Assembly (NCBI GenBank): GCA_014695195.1
Contig: JACJNW010000028.1
Span: forward strand, 1 to 64,000
Reading direction: 5' to 3'
DNA: 64,000 nt
From: Cyanobacteria bacterium FACHB-DQ100
GTDB taxonomy: Bacteria; Cyanobacteriota; Cyanobacteriia; Leptolyngbyales; Leptolyngbyaceae
Made by a program: the position numbers and the translations under genes. Every line of letters begins with the position of its first letter. Positions within the stretch are counted from its first letter, which is position 1. The notes beneath the pieces were generated by a model. That model saw only the letters and a program-made list of their open reading frames with translations, had not been told where the DNA came from and did no database searches. Below, piece by piece: positions 26,323 through 34,825 of this stretch.

Positions 26323-26387
26323 CGATAGGATTTAGGGAAACGAAATCGCAGACATTACGCGCTTGAGTCTTCCTGGGAGTTGTGGAT

Positions 26388-27116
26388 ATGGGACTGTTTG
26401 ACCGCATCTGGCGTGCGATTCGCGCCAACCTGAATCATCTAATCTCACAGATGGAAGATCCAGAAAAGATTCTGGAACAGACGGTGATTGATATGCAGGA
26501 TGACTTGATTCGATTGCGTCAAGCCGTCGCTCAGGCAATCGCCACACAAAAACGCACCGAACGTCAAGCCGCTCAAGCCCGATCGAGCGCAGAAGAATGG
26601 TATCGCCGCGCTCAGTTAGCCCTTTCTAAAGGCGATGAACATCTGGCGCGAGAAGCTCTAGCACGACGTAAAAGCTATGTCGAAACAGCTCAGGCGATGG
26701 AATCTCAACTGAGCCAGCAGGCTTCGGTGGTAACGCAATTAAAGCAAAATATGCTGAAGCTGGAGAGCAAGATTGCCGAAGCCAAGACGAAAAAGGATAT
26801 GTATATCGCACGGGCGCGATCGGCAAAAGCGTCTGAGCAACTGAATCAAATGCTGAATAGTGTCGGGACTGGCAGCGCCATAAATGCGTTTGAGCGGATG
26901 GAGGAGAAAGTCTTGCAGCTCGAAGCGCGATCGGAAGCGGTGGCAGAACTGGGAAGCGATGATCTCGAAAAGCGGTTTGAGGCGTTGGGGCAAGGCGACG
27001 AACTCGATGCAGAACTCGCTGCGATGAAAGAGCAAATCAGCGGAACACTGCCGCCTGCACATCCACCTGTTGATCCGGAGCTTGAGCGATTGCGATCGGA
27101 AATTCGCGGTTCATAG
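26388..27116 (+). CDS. vipp1: Vipp1/IM30 (PspA-family membrane-remodelling protein)
   Basis: This 242-residue, almost wholly helical protein is of the ESCRT-III/PspA family that forms rings and filaments on thylakoid and plasma membranes. It starts with the amphipathic helix MGLFDRIWRAIRANLNHLIS and continues MEDPEKILEQTVIDMQDDLI with long heptad repeats to about residue 215. A proline-rich linker (LPPAHPPVDPE) leads to a final helix (LERLRSEIRGS). That extra C-terminal helix separates Vipp1 from plain PspA. I used the ATG at 26388 because family members begin MGLFDR; a GTG two codons earlier is possible. It is needed for thylakoid maintenance in known cyanobacteria. Confidence 0.88.
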   Translation: MGLFDRIWRAIRANLNHLISQMEDPEKILEQTVIDMQDDLIRLRQAVAQAIATQKRTERQAAQARSSAEEWYRRAQLALSKGDEHLAREALARRKSYVETAQAMESQLSQQASVVTQLKQNMLKLESKIAEAKTKKDMYIARARSAKASEQLNQMLNSVGTGSAINAFERMEEKVLQLEARSEAVAELGSDDLEKRFEALGQGDELDAELAAMKEQISGTLPPAHPPVDPELERLRSEIRGS

Positions 27117-27180
27117 CAGGAACCCCCCAACGATTTCAGCCTTTTTATGGCTTAATGAGGGTTAAATTCCTGGAAATCTT

Positions 27181-27981
27181 ATGAAAGATGATTTACTGCG
27201 CCGAGAGCAGGCATTCCATGATCAGTGGGCAAGCACGATCGATGTCGGTGGCATTCGGGTATCCGATTATTTTGAAGCCTGCACTGCTCCGGAGAATCGA
27301 TTTATTTTGAGACAGCTTGGAGATGTCCGAGGAAAATTGCTGCTCGATCTCGGTTGTGGCGCAGGTGAGAATAGCGCCTATTTTGCTCGACTGGGAGCAC
27401 AGTGTATTGCGGCAGATTATTCGCCTGGCATGGTGGATGTGGCGCTGCAACTGGCAGCCCGAAATGGAGTTCAGGTCGAAGGTCGGGTGGTGAATGCGAT
27501 GGCGATCGACCTTCCCGATAATACGTTCGATATTGTTTACGCCTCGAATTTACTGCATCACATTCCTGATCCGAAAATTACGCTGCGAGAGATGCACCGC
27601 ATTCTTAAACCCGGTGGAAAGGCTTGTTTTTGGGATCCGTTGCGGCATAATCCGGTGATTAATGTCTATCGACGCATGGCAACAGAAGTGCGAACCGAAG
27701 ACGAAACGCCTTTAGATATTGAAATTGTGGATTTTATTCGATCGCTGTATTCCCAAACAAATTACGATACCTTTTGGATTGCAACGCTGTGGATTTTCTT
27801 GCAGTTTTATCTAATCGAGCGAGTTAATCCAAACAAAGAGCGCTACTGGAAAAAAATCATTCTGGAGCAAGCGCGATTAGAAAAAACCTATTTGCGGCTT
27901 GAGAAGCTCGATCGTGTGTTAAAAAAACTTCCACTCATGAAGCGAATGGCGTGGAATTTGGCAGTGGTCGCAACGAAGTAA
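27181..27981 (+). CDS. Class I SAM-dependent methyltransferase
   Basis: This 266-residue protein has a Rossmann methyltransferase domain at about residues 50-165. SAM-binding motif I is LLLDLGCGAGENSAYFARLG, the acidic residue comes at AADYSPGMVDVAL, motif IV is YASNLLHHIPDP and post-motif is EMHRILKPGGKACF, all of the UbiE/Coq5-like type. The C-terminal third contains a hydrophobic aromatic stretch (TLWIFLQFYLIERV) and a basic helical end, which may contact a membrane or a lipid-like substrate. The acceptor molecule cannot be inferred. It lies 64 bases after vipp1 on the same strand and might share its transcript. Confidence 0.88.
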   Translation: MKDDLLRREQAFHDQWASTIDVGGIRVSDYFEACTAPENRFILRQLGDVRGKLLLDLGCGAGENSAYFARLGAQCIAADYSPGMVDVALQLAARNGVQVEGRVVNAMAIDLPDNTFDIVYASNLLHHIPDPKITLREMHRILKPGGKACFWDPLRHNPVINVYRRMATEVRTEDETPLDIEIVDFIRSLYSQTNYDTFWIATLWIFLQFYLIERVNPNKERYWKKIILEQARLEKTYLRLEKLDRVLKKLPLMKRMAWNLAVVATK

Positions 27982-28029
27982 CGACAAATTCAGATAAGAT
28001 TGACAATCAGTTTACGGGTGGAGAAGCTC

Positions 28030-28857
28030 ATGAGCGCTCACATGCGTCGATCAATTCTGACTTACAGTTTGCTGAGCGCGATCGCGGTTTTGATGCTGAT
28101 TCCGCTCGTCTGGTTGGTTAGCACGTCATTCAAGTCGCCGACTGAAGACCTATTTCAATTTCCACCGCAATTTATTCCACAGCAACCGACTCTGGAGAAT
28201 TTTGTCACCGTTTGGCAGAGCAATCCGTTTGGGCGATATCTGTTTAACAGTACGTTGGTGTCAGCGTTAACGGTTGTATTGAATCTAATATTCTGCTCAC
28301 TTGCGGCTTATCCATTAGCACGATTAAGTTTTGCAGGTCGAGAAATCATTTTTAGCGCCATCGTCTCGACTATCTTGATTCCATTCCAGATCGTGATGAT
28401 TCCACTATATGTATTAGCGGTACAGTTAGGATTGCGAAATAGCTATATTGGAATTATCTTTCCGGCGATCGCGTCTGCATTTGGAATCTTCTTGCTGAGA
28501 CAAGCCTTTCAAGGAGTCCCGAAAGAACTCGAAGAAGCAGCGCGGATGGATGGCTGCTCAGAGCTTGGAATCTGGTGGTATGTGATGCTTCCGTCGATTC
28601 GTCCTGCACTGGTAACGCTAGCAATTTTCGTGTTTATCGGGTCATGGAGCGATTTCCTTTGGCCTCTTTTAGTGCTCGATCGACCTGAATTATTCACCTT
28701 ACCGCTCGGTGTCGCCAATTTAGCGGGAACCTTTACGCTCGATTGGCGCTTGATTGCGGCGGGATCAGTGATCTCGATCGTGCCAATTTTGCTGTTTTTC
28801 CTCGTAATGCAGCGCTACATCGTCCCGACCGAAGCCGGAAGCGGTGTAAAAGGATGA
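28030..28857 (+). CDS. ABC transporter permease, MalG-like sugar type
   Basis: This 275-residue inner-membrane protein has six predicted helices and the cytoplasmic EAA loop LEEAARMDGCSELGIWW that docks on the ATPase. The MalG/UgpE/GgtD-type start (LMLIPLVWLVSTSFKSP) and end (QRYIVPTEAGSGVKG) place it in the CUT1 carbohydrate or osmoprotectant family. I chose ATG 28030, which has GGGTGGAG about ten bases upstream. Its usual partners, a MalF-like permease and a binding protein, are not adjacent, so it is an orphan subunit here, with partners presumably elsewhere in the genome. The substrate is unknown. Confidence 0.88.
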   Translation: MSAHMRRSILTYSLLSAIAVLMLIPLVWLVSTSFKSPTEDLFQFPPQFIPQQPTLENFVTVWQSNPFGRYLFNSTLVSALTVVLNLIFCSLAAYPLARLSFAGREIIFSAIVSTILIPFQIVMIPLYVLAVQLGLRNSYIGIIFPAIASAFGIFLLRQAFQGVPKELEEAARMDGCSELGIWWYVMLPSIRPALVTLAIFVFIGSWSDFLWPLLVLDRPELFTLPLGVANLAGTFTLDWRLIAAGSVISIVPILLFFLVMQRYIVPTEAGSGVKG

Positions 28858-28875
28858 TAGTTCTAACCGAAACAG

Positions 28876-28892
28876 TTTGATATATTAGTAAA
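28876..28892. promoter_or_regulatory. Possible MarR operator
   Basis: TTTGATATATTAGTAAA is an imperfect palindrome (five of seven arm bases match) that includes a TATATT sequence suitable as a -10 box. It lies 20 bases before the start of the MarR gene, where autoregulatory sites of this family are usual. Confidence 0.35.
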
Positions 28893-28912
28893 ACACTAGC
28901 CCTAATTTGCCT

Positions 28913-29380
28913 GTGAAACTTGATAACGCTGCCCCTTTTGATGCCAAAACTGCTGCTAAGCAACCCTTTCTAACCGTTATGCGTGAACTTGCCACGACCT
29001 ATCAAGCTTTTTGCGCCTACGACGAAGCCCACATCCGCGAAACTGGCTTAACATCGCCGCAATTCGATGTGATTTGCACGCTCGGTAATACCTCTGGCAT
29101 GTTCATGAATCAGCTTGCAGAGAAAACGCTGGTCACGAAAGGAACACTAACGGGAATCATCGATCGCCTAGAGCAGAAAAACTTAGTCCGTCGAGAAGTT
29201 CCCCCAGAAAATCGTCGCTGTTTTCTCATCGTTCTGACACCCGAAGGGGAAGCGCTATTTGAGAAAATCTTTCCGGTTCATATCGCCCATCTCAAAGAGC
29301 GGTTCGATCGCCTCACTCCCGACGAATTAAACGCAATCAAAACCGCATTACAGCGCTTGAAATCGGTTTTTGCCGATTAA
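28913..29380 (+). CDS. MarR-family transcriptional regulator
   Basis: This 155-residue winged-helix protein has the MarR pattern: helices around LTSPQFDVICTLGNTSG, the DNA-reading helix LVTKGTLTGIIDRLEQKNLV and the wing RREVPPENRRCFLIVLTPEG. MarR proteins usually repress their own and neighbouring genes until they bind a phenolic ligand or are oxidised. The start is probably GTG at 28913, with TTG at 28907 as alternative. No ATG is available. Its end overlaps the end of the convergent cpcT-like gene by four bases. The regulated target is not clear; the orphan permease just upstream is a candidate. Confidence 0.88.
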   Translation: MKLDNAAPFDAKTAAKQPFLTVMRELATTYQAFCAYDEAHIRETGLTSPQFDVICTLGNTSGMFMNQLAEKTLVTKGTLTGIIDRLEQKNLVRREVPPENRRCFLIVLTPEGEALFEKIFPVHIAHLKERFDRLTPDELNAIKTALQRLKSVFAD

Positions 29381-29943
29381 TACGATCGCACTTTCTGAAA
29401 TTCATATGCCCCCAGCAACGCGCCCCAAATCGGTCGTTGAGTTTCTGGATCAATCCCCTTGTCGTAGCTCAAGAAGCGATCGCGCATTGCCTCAAATCCC
29501 AGCGCAACTTGAATCGTATTGCCCCCAAGCGAGAACACACATTGCGTATCGGGCGGCGGTGAAGCGATGAAGTGAAGTCCTTGATCGGTCGAATTGACGG
29601 CAACCTGTAGCGTACAGCTCGGAAGTAGTTCGATCGCATCCTCGGTCAAACGATCGAGCAATTCCGGTTGTTGTCCGGCTCCCCGGACAGAACTCGGATC
29701 TTTGAACTGGTAATACTGCACCTTCAGCCCTCGATCGTCCTCTTGCAATCGCAATAATCGTTGTCGATAAGGCTGGTCTAATTTCAACACATTCGATTGC
29801 TCAGCAAAAATCGCCAAGCTATCTTCAAACAAGTGAACGGGACGCTGCCACAGGCGCAGATGTACAAACCAAGCCGGACTTTCTCTTGCCTGATCTTGGT
29901 TATCAAATTCTCCTGCTAGGTATGCCGCCAGAGTTTGAAGCAC
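29377..29943 (-). CDS. cpcT: Phycobiliprotein chromophore lyase, CpcT/CpeT family
   Basis: This 188-residue lyase attaches phycocyanobilin to a cysteine of phycobiliprotein beta subunits (Cys-153-type site for CpcT) during phycobilisome assembly. Family sequences are clear: FDNQDQARESPAWFVHLRLW near the start, LDQPYRQRLLRL, VQYYQFKDPSSVRGAG, LGFEAMRDRFLSYDKGIDPE and the end WGALLGAYEFQKV. The length is normal. Choosing between CpcT (phycocyanin) and CpeT (phycoerythrin) needs a phylogeny; no other phycobiliprotein gene is nearby to help. It lies as a single gene between MarR and tRNA-Asp. Confidence 0.85.
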   Translation of the reverse strand: MLQTLAAYLAGEFDNQDQARESPAWFVHLRLWQRPVHLFEDSLAIFAEQSNVLKLDQPYRQRLLRLQEDDRGLKVQYYQFKDPSSVRGAGQQPELLDRLTEDAIELLPSCTLQVAVNSTDQGLHFIASPPPDTQCVFSLGGNTIQVALGFEAMRDRFLSYDKGIDPETQRPIWGALLGAYEFQKVRSY

Positions 29944-30052
29944 TTTGATGACTCGATCGCGCTCTATAAAAGTTTCAGATATCTAGTTTCAGATATCTTT
30001 CAATTGAAAAACTATTCAAGTGAACTCATTTCTAAAATTTTTGTGATTTCTA

Positions 30053-30126
30053 CGGGACTGACGGGGCTCGAACCCGCAACTTCCGCCGTGACAGGGCGGT
30101 GCTCTAACCAATTGAACTACAGTCCC
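30053..30126 (-). tRNA. tRNA-Asp (anticodon GTC)
   Basis: Read on the minus strand, 74 bases fold as a full cloverleaf: acceptor stem GGGACTG/CAGTCCC with discriminator G, a D arm with AGTTCAATTGGTTAGAGC, anticodon stem CCGCC/GGCGG with loop CTGTCAC (anticodon GTC), and T arm GCGGGTTCGAGCCCCGT. CCA is not encoded. It decodes aspartate codons GAY. Confidence 0.95.
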
Positions 30127-30309
30127 AGATTTGCTTTCGCGCTGTTTCTTCAGCACGATCTCTATAATGCAGGGTTTTACCAAATTTGTCAAATAAATCA
30201 CGAAGATTTTTTCCAAAGAAGAAGTTTGATCCCCACACAATCTTCTGACCAATCCTGAATTCCCTTGTTATCACTGAAGTAGGAAGATTGGCAGGTGCTA
30301 GGCGGAGCT

Positions 30310-30873
30310 ATGAAACAAGGGAAAGGTGGGTTGCATCCAGCAGTTAAAGTTGCACTCTGTTCGACGGCTTTGACAGCGATCGTAGGAACTATTTTGCTTA
30401 AGGTGTTTCCGATCGAGATTTCGATCTCCTCTGGAACCCCGAACACGGTTCCGGTGATCAAGACTGCAAATTCACCCCCTGCCGACTCTGTGACCCCGCC
30501 TAAAGTCGAAAAGCCTGATCCTACTGCCCTCGCTGCAAGACAGGGCAATTTGCGGATTCGGAATCAATCCGACCACGCTGTTCGGGTTGCGCTTCTAGCC
30601 CGTCAGCCGAAAGAACCAAGCGCGAAGTCTAGCGACCCCCAAAAAGGATTCGCGCTTCCGGCGCATTGGGATTTCGCGCCCCAAGAAGGCAGTGAGTCGG
30701 GATTGCTAGTCGCGTTACCGAGCCGATCGATCCAACTCAAACGCGGCGACGTGCTGGTTGCCTTCGCTCAGGATGGCTCACAGCGCTATTGGGGGCCGTT
30801 TGTGGTGGGAGAGACAGATCAACCGGATTGGAACGCTCAAGCAGGCGAATGGGAGCTAGCCTTGGATAATTAG
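30310..30873 (+). CDS. Hypothetical membrane-anchored protein
   Basis: This protein of 187 residues has a single N-terminal membrane helix (about residues 13-33, [20 protein letters not shown]), then a proline- and threonine-rich linker (about 45-75) and a compact domain (about 80-187). The domain contains [32 protein letters not shown] and [11 protein letters not shown] and is probably beta-rich. The start at ATG 30310 has GGCGGAG just before it. Its stop overlaps the tsaD stop by four bases from the other strand. I do not recognise a family. The topology suggests an envelope protein with its domain outside the cytoplasm. Confidence 0.72.
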   Translation: MKQGKGGLHPAVKVALCSTALTAIVGTILLKVFPIEISISSGTPNTVPVIKTANSPPADSVTPPKVEKPDPTALAARQGNLRIRNQSDHAVRVALLARQPKEPSAKSSDPQKGFALPAHWDFAPQEGSESGLLVALPSRSIQLKRGDVLVAFAQDGSQRYWGPFVVGETDQPDWNAQAGEWELALDN

Positions 30874-31913
30874 ACGCGGTACAGGCTCATCACTTCCGAC
30901 AAGGGCAACCGGGACTGAGCCGCGATCGCTAAGTCTGAAATATGACCCCGATCTAAATGCTCCGATGCTGCACAGCCGATCATTGCGGCATTATCCGTAC
31001 AAAATTTCATCGGTGGAAACATCACTTTGATGTTGTACGGCGCTGCTGCGGCTTGAAGTTGCTCTCGTAACCCGCGATTTGCCGCCACACCGCCCCCAAC
31101 CGCGATCGTATTTAGTCCATAATCTCGTGCACAAGCGATCGCCCGTTTCGTTAACGCACGAACGACTGTGGCTTGAAAACTTGCGGCGAGATCTGCGATC
31201 GGCAAGGGTTCCCCAGTTGCTTCAAGCCGCTGAGTTAACCGCAACACTGCCGTTTTCAACCCGCTAAAACTCGAATCATAGGGATGAAATCCTCCTTCCG
31301 GTCGCGAAATCTGGCCTTCAGGAAGCGCGAATGCTTTTGGATCACCCTCAGCGGCTAGACGATCAATGATCGGGCCTCCCGGATACTCTAGCTTTAATAA
31401 TCGAGCTACTTTATCAAAGGCTTCTCCAGCCGCATCATCACGGGTTTGACCTAGCACCTCATACCGGCCGCAATCTTTGACGTAAATTAAGCTGGTATGC
31501 CCCCCAGATACTAGCAAGCAAAGAAACGGCGGCTCCAAGTCGGGATCGCTCAAATACGAGGCGTAAATATGTCCCTCCAAGTGATGCACCCCGATAAACG
31601 GCTTGTCATGCACGATCGACAAAGTTTTCGCCGCCGTCAATCCGACCAAAAGCGCCCCGACTAATCCAGGGGTGCAAGTCCCCGCAATTCCGTCAATTTC
31701 CGACCAATCAAGACCCGATTCTGTCAAGCACTGGTCGATCGCTTGATTCACGATTTCGACGTGCTGGCGCGAGGCGACTTCGGGCACAACGCCGCCGTAT
31801 TGCTGATGAATTGCGATCTGTGACGAAACAACGCTACTCAAAATGTGACGATTTTTTACGATCGCCACCGCAGTTTCGTCACAACTTGTTTCAATTGCTA
31901 AGACCGTTGCCAT
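30870..31913 (-). CDS. tsaD: tRNA N6-threonylcarbamoyladenosine transferase TsaD
   Basis: TsaD transfers the threonylcarbamoyl group to A37 of tRNAs that read ANN codons, together with TsaB and TsaE. The 347-residue protein begins [19 protein letters not shown] and shows the metal-binding [44 protein letters not shown] and [13 protein letters not shown], and a C-terminal [11 protein letters not shown] chose ATG 31913; an in-frame ATG at 31958 adds 15 residues not seen in the family. It is divergent from psaF, with 157 bases between the starts. The gene is normally essential. Confidence 0.95.
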   Translation of the reverse strand: MATVLAIETSCDETAVAIVKNRHILSSVVSSQIAIHQQYGGVVPEVASRQHVEIVNQAIDQCLTESGLDWSEIDGIAGTCTPGLVGALLVGLTAAKTLSIVHDKPFIGVHHLEGHIYASYLSDPDLEPPFLCLLVSGGHTSLIYVKDCGRYEVLGQTRDDAAGEAFDKVARLLKLEYPGGPIIDRLAAEGDPKAFALPEGQISRPEGGFHPYDSSFSGLKTAVLRLTQRLEATGEPLPIADLAASFQATVVRALTKRAIACARDYGLNTIAVGGGVAANRGLREQLQAAAAPYNIKVMFPPMKFCTDNAAMIGCAASEHLDRGHISDLAIAAQSRLPLSEVMSLYRV

Positions 31914-32070
31914 TTGCTGGTAGGTTTTGGGAGTAGGTGACTGTTTACAGTCGCTCAACGAGAATGAGCTAGGCTGGTTTTCTAGTTTAGCGCTCCACTC
32001 ATCTTGTGCAAAAAATCAACTTTTTGACACAATCCTCCTTTGTAATCCGTCAATAAAGGGAAACAATTCC

Positions 32071-32610
32071 ATGCAACGATTGTTTGCTCTAGTGCTTGCC
32101 ATTTTCCTTGGGTTTGGCTTTGTCAACGTCCAGCCCGCCCACGCTTATAATCTGACTCCTTGCAGCGAAAACGAAGTGTTTGCCCAACGAATCCAAGATT
32201 CGCAAAACGCAACCGCTCGTCGTCGCCTAGAGCTTTACGCAGAACATGGCTTGCTCTGCGGTAAAGACGATGGACTGCCCCACTTGATCACCGATGGCAA
32301 CCTCAAGCACGTCGGAGAATTCACGCTTCCGGGTCTGCTCTTTCTGTACATCGCAGGCTGGATCGGCTACTCTGGTCGGTCTTACCTGAATGCCGCAAAG
32401 AAAGCAGGCAATCCTGAAGAAAAAGAAATCATCATCGATGTGCCTTTGGCAATTAGCTGCGTTTTGCCTGCATTGCTGTGGCCGCTTCTCTCGATCCAGG
32501 AACTCCTTGCGGGTACCCTGATCGAGCGTGACGATCGCATTCCTGTAGGTGCTGACTCGCTGCTGCTGAATCGGACTGACAAGCGGAAAATGCCCTCACA
32601 GGCACGCTAA
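32071..32610 (+). CDS. psaF: Photosystem I subunit III (PsaF)
   Basis: PsaF is a photosystem I subunit at the lumenal side, where plastocyanin or cytochrome c6 docks. The 179-residue precursor has a thylakoid-targeting signal peptide (MQRLFALVLAIFLGFGF, cleavage after AHA). The mature N terminus is YNLTPCSENEVFAQR, with the cysteine pair Cys/Cys at TPC and LLCGKDDGLPHL. The membrane helix FTLPGLLFLYIAGWIGYSGR and a second hydrophobic stretch lead to a conserved end. The ATG at 32071 fits the signal peptide; the longer frame from 31927 is not supported. psaJ follows after 96 bases, the usual psaFJ order. Confidence 0.96.
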   Translation: MQRLFALVLAIFLGFGFVNVQPAHAYNLTPCSENEVFAQRIQDSQNATARRRLELYAEHGLLCGKDDGLPHLITDGNLKHVGEFTLPGLLFLYIAGWIGYSGRSYLNAAKKAGNPEEKEIIIDVPLAISCVLPALLWPLLSIQELLAGTLIERDDRIPVGADSLLLNRTDKRKMPSQAR

Positions 32611-32706
32611 TTTCTGCGCCTCGCGGTGAAAGCAAATTTTGCACTATCCGCCGCGAGTGCGATCGAAACAGGTCGTCAACTATCCACTTCTGTTTGGAGA
32701 TTATCT

Positions 32707-32823
32707 ATGGCAAGATATCTTTCCTTGAATGCTCTGTTAGGGGTTGTAACCCTCAGTGTTCTCCTAACCGCATTTATCTTGATTAACTGGGTTGCACCGG
32801 ACTTGCTGTTCTTGTTCCAGTAA
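32707..32823 (+). CDS. psaJ: Photosystem I subunit IX (PsaJ)
   Basis: This 38-residue protein is a single membrane helix (MARYLSLNALLGVVTLSVLL and on) ending VAPDLLFLFQ, close to the PsaJ ending PDLL. PsaJ sits beside PsaF in photosystem I and stabilises it. It follows psaF, preceded by GGAGATTATCTATGG with a usable ribosome site. The length is near the usual 40 residues. It would be easily missed because it is so short. A large structured element follows the stop. Confidence 0.9.
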   Translation: MARYLSLNALLGVVTLSVLLTAFILINWVAPDLLFLFQ

Positions 32824-32840
32824 GCCCCAAGTCACTTGAA

Positions 32841-32905
32841 ATGGGCAGTTAGCTCGTTGCTAGAGCAAGTACCTTGTACTCTAGTAGGTGTAGCCAACTG
32901 CCCAT
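32841..32905. terminator. Long hairpin after psaJ
   Basis: ATGGGCAGTTAGCT at 32841-32854 pairs with AGCCAACTGCCCAT at 32892-32905 (one bulge), and the 37 bases between can form a second, smaller hairpin (TAGAGCAAGTAC and GTACTCTA). It lies between psaJ and the DUF3318 gene. A T run is short (ATTCTTG), so it may stabilise the psaFJ message as well as end it. Confidence 0.6.
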
Positions 32906-32914
32906 TCTTGTGTG

Positions 32915-33520
32915 ATGAATCCTGAAGCCGAAATCCGGCGACTGCTCGACGTGATGCCTGCATCCGGTCGGATGTTCGCCAAAATTATGAGTAAACCCGA
33001 CCAGAGAGTTGTGATCGACGCTCCCGCACCGCTTCCGTGGACGAGCGATCGACCGATCTACATTAATTTCGATCTCTGGAGTCGACTGGCGCGATCGCAG
33101 CGAGATTTGTTAATTCTACGAACCGTGAATTGGAGCCTTGGGATTCGATGGTTCCAACCTTCCCCGATGTTAGGCTTAACTGTATTAGGCGCGATCGGGC
33201 TGGGAATCGAATTGGCTCAGCAGGATTTTGTCGGAGTTGCCGCTGCCAGTGGACTAAGTGCGATCGCTCTATTTCAAATCTGGCGCGACAGTAAAAGCTC
33301 TCGCGTTGAGCTTGATGCAGATGAGAAAGCAATCAAAATTGCTCAGCGACGCGGATATACAGAAACAGAGGCAGCACAAGCGTTATGTAGCGCGATCGAG
33401 TCGGTGGCGCAAAATGAAGGGCGGATGCTGAACTTTGTGGAATTACTTCGATGTCAAGCCTTGAGAGCGATCGGTGGACTCTCTCCGGTTGGCATTCCAG
33501 ATGAACTGCGGCGCGAGTAG
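32915..33520 (+). CDS. DUF3318 protein
   Basis: This 201-residue cyanobacterial protein matches DUF3318 through MNPEAEIRRLLDVMPASGRM, APLPWTSDRPIYINFDLWSRL and RDLLILRTVNWS. Two hydrophobic segments (about residues 84-104 and 107-123) suggest a membrane hairpin, and the C-terminal part is soluble and helical (about 130-200). The start is ATG 32915; a GTG one codon earlier is equivalent. No function is established for the family. Its place behind psaFJ is suggestive of a thylakoid role but is only inference. Confidence 0.8.
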   Translation: MNPEAEIRRLLDVMPASGRMFAKIMSKPDQRVVIDAPAPLPWTSDRPIYINFDLWSRLARSQRDLLILRTVNWSLGIRWFQPSPMLGLTVLGAIGLGIELAQQDFVGVAAASGLSAIALFQIWRDSKSSRVELDADEKAIKIAQRRGYTETEAAQALCSAIESVAQNEGRMLNFVELLRCQALRAIGGLSPVGIPDELRRE

Positions 33521-33682
33521 ATTGCGTGAGCGTTTTACCCAGTTGCCGGGAAATCTATCAATACAAACTCACGCGATTTCTTTTAATCAGGCATTTGCTC
33601 TGATTTTGGGTTTTCCGCATACGATGAGTTTGTTGCAGAGATAGCGGACAACTGCGCCGTTCATGACCCACGATCGCACTCG

Positions 33683-34816
33683 ATGTGTCCCTTTATGGCT
33701 GAAATGGCAACCCAAACTTCCCCGACTCGGAGTGTCGATGTCAAATTTGATGTCGAACTGCGAAAAGTCACCAAGGTGTACAACGGCGAACCCGCAGTGC
33801 GCGGAATCGATTTGAGCATTCGACGCGGTGAGTTTTTTAGCATTTTGGGGCCTTCTGGTTGCGGCAAAACTACAACCCTGCGAATGATTGCGGGATTTGA
33901 ACAGCCTTCAGCCGGAGATATCTTAATTCGCGATCGCTCGATGCTGAATGTTCCCCCGTACAAGCGTCCTGCAAATACAGTGTTCCAGAGCTATGCACTA
34001 TTCGGACACATGACCGTCTGGGAGAACATTGCATTCGGGTTAAAGATTCAGCGATGTTCGCGATCGGAGATTCAAGATCGAGTCCGAGACGCGCTCAAAT
34101 TAGTCAAGCTCGAATCGCTTGCAAATCGATTTCCAGCCCAGCTTTCTGGCGGACAACAGCAACGGGTTGCCGTAGCGCGGGCATTAATCAATCGTCCTGC
34201 CGTATTGCTGCTCGATGAACCGCTCGGAGCCTTGGATCTGAAACTACGCAAGGAGATGCAGATCGAACTCTCAACCTTACACCGAGAGCTAGGCATTACT
34301 TTTGTGATGGTAACGCACGACCAAGAAGAAGCGCTTTCCTTGTCCGATCGCATTGCCATCATGAATCTGGGCAAAGTCGAGCAGGTTGGTACACCAGAGC
34401 AGGTTTACGATCGACCTCAAACCGCTTTCGTTGCAAACTTCATTGGCGATACCAATCTATTGCGCGGCAAAATCGAAGGCGCACATCCTCAAACACTCTG
34501 GATCAGAACCGAAACTGGGATCAAGCTCACGGTGCAGCAGAGCGCCAATCGGCTTACATCGGGATGGGTGATGGTGAGTGTACGCCCTGAAAAAATTCAG
34601 ATTGCTTTAGCTCCGGTGGGCGATACAGCGAATTGTTTTGCAGGTCGATTACAGGATGTGATGTACTTGGGAACGCATGTCCATTGTTTTGTGCAGCTAA
34701 AGTCGGGCGATCGTATCATTGTTCGCCAGCCTACGTCATTCAGCCTTCCGAGCGCTGATGCTCCCATCTATGTGCATTGGGATGCCGCCGACAGTTTAGC
34801 GTTATCCGAATCGTAG
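33683..34816 (+). CDS. potA: ABC transporter ATPase, spermidine/putrescine (PotA) type
   Basis: This 377-residue cytoplasmic ATPase powers import of polyamines or a related cation. It has Walker A (GPSGCGKTT), Q-loop (NTVFQSYALFGHMTVWENI), signature (LSGGQQQRVAVARAL), Walker B (VLLLDEPLGALD), the switch histidine (MVTHDQEEA) and a C-terminal TOBE domain (about 285-370). PotA-like QSYALFGHMTV supports the subfamily. Start choice is uncertain: ATG at 33683, 33695 and 33704 are all in frame. The binding protein gene follows nine bases later. No permease genes (potB, potC) are in the window. Confidence 0.9.
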   Translation: MCPFMAEMATQTSPTRSVDVKFDVELRKVTKVYNGEPAVRGIDLSIRRGEFFSILGPSGCGKTTTLRMIAGFEQPSAGDILIRDRSMLNVPPYKRPANTVFQSYALFGHMTVWENIAFGLKIQRCSRSEIQDRVRDALKLVKLESLANRFPAQLSGGQQQRVAVARALINRPAVLLLDEPLGALDLKLRKEMQIELSTLHRELGITFVMVTHDQEEALSLSDRIAIMNLGKVEQVGTPEQVYDRPQTAFVANFIGDTNLLRGKIEGAHPQTLWIRTETGIKLTVQQSANRLTSGWVMVSVRPEKIQIALAPVGDTANCFAGRLQDVMYLGTHVHCFVQLKSGDRIIVRQPTSFSLPSADAPIYVHWDAADSLALSES

Positions 34817-34825
34817 GAGGCGCAA

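Noticed and set aside
26201-26428. Minus-strand open frame over the sensor kinase end and the vipp1 start
   Set aside because: It overlaps two well-supported genes, its residue make-up is odd, and it matches no family I know.
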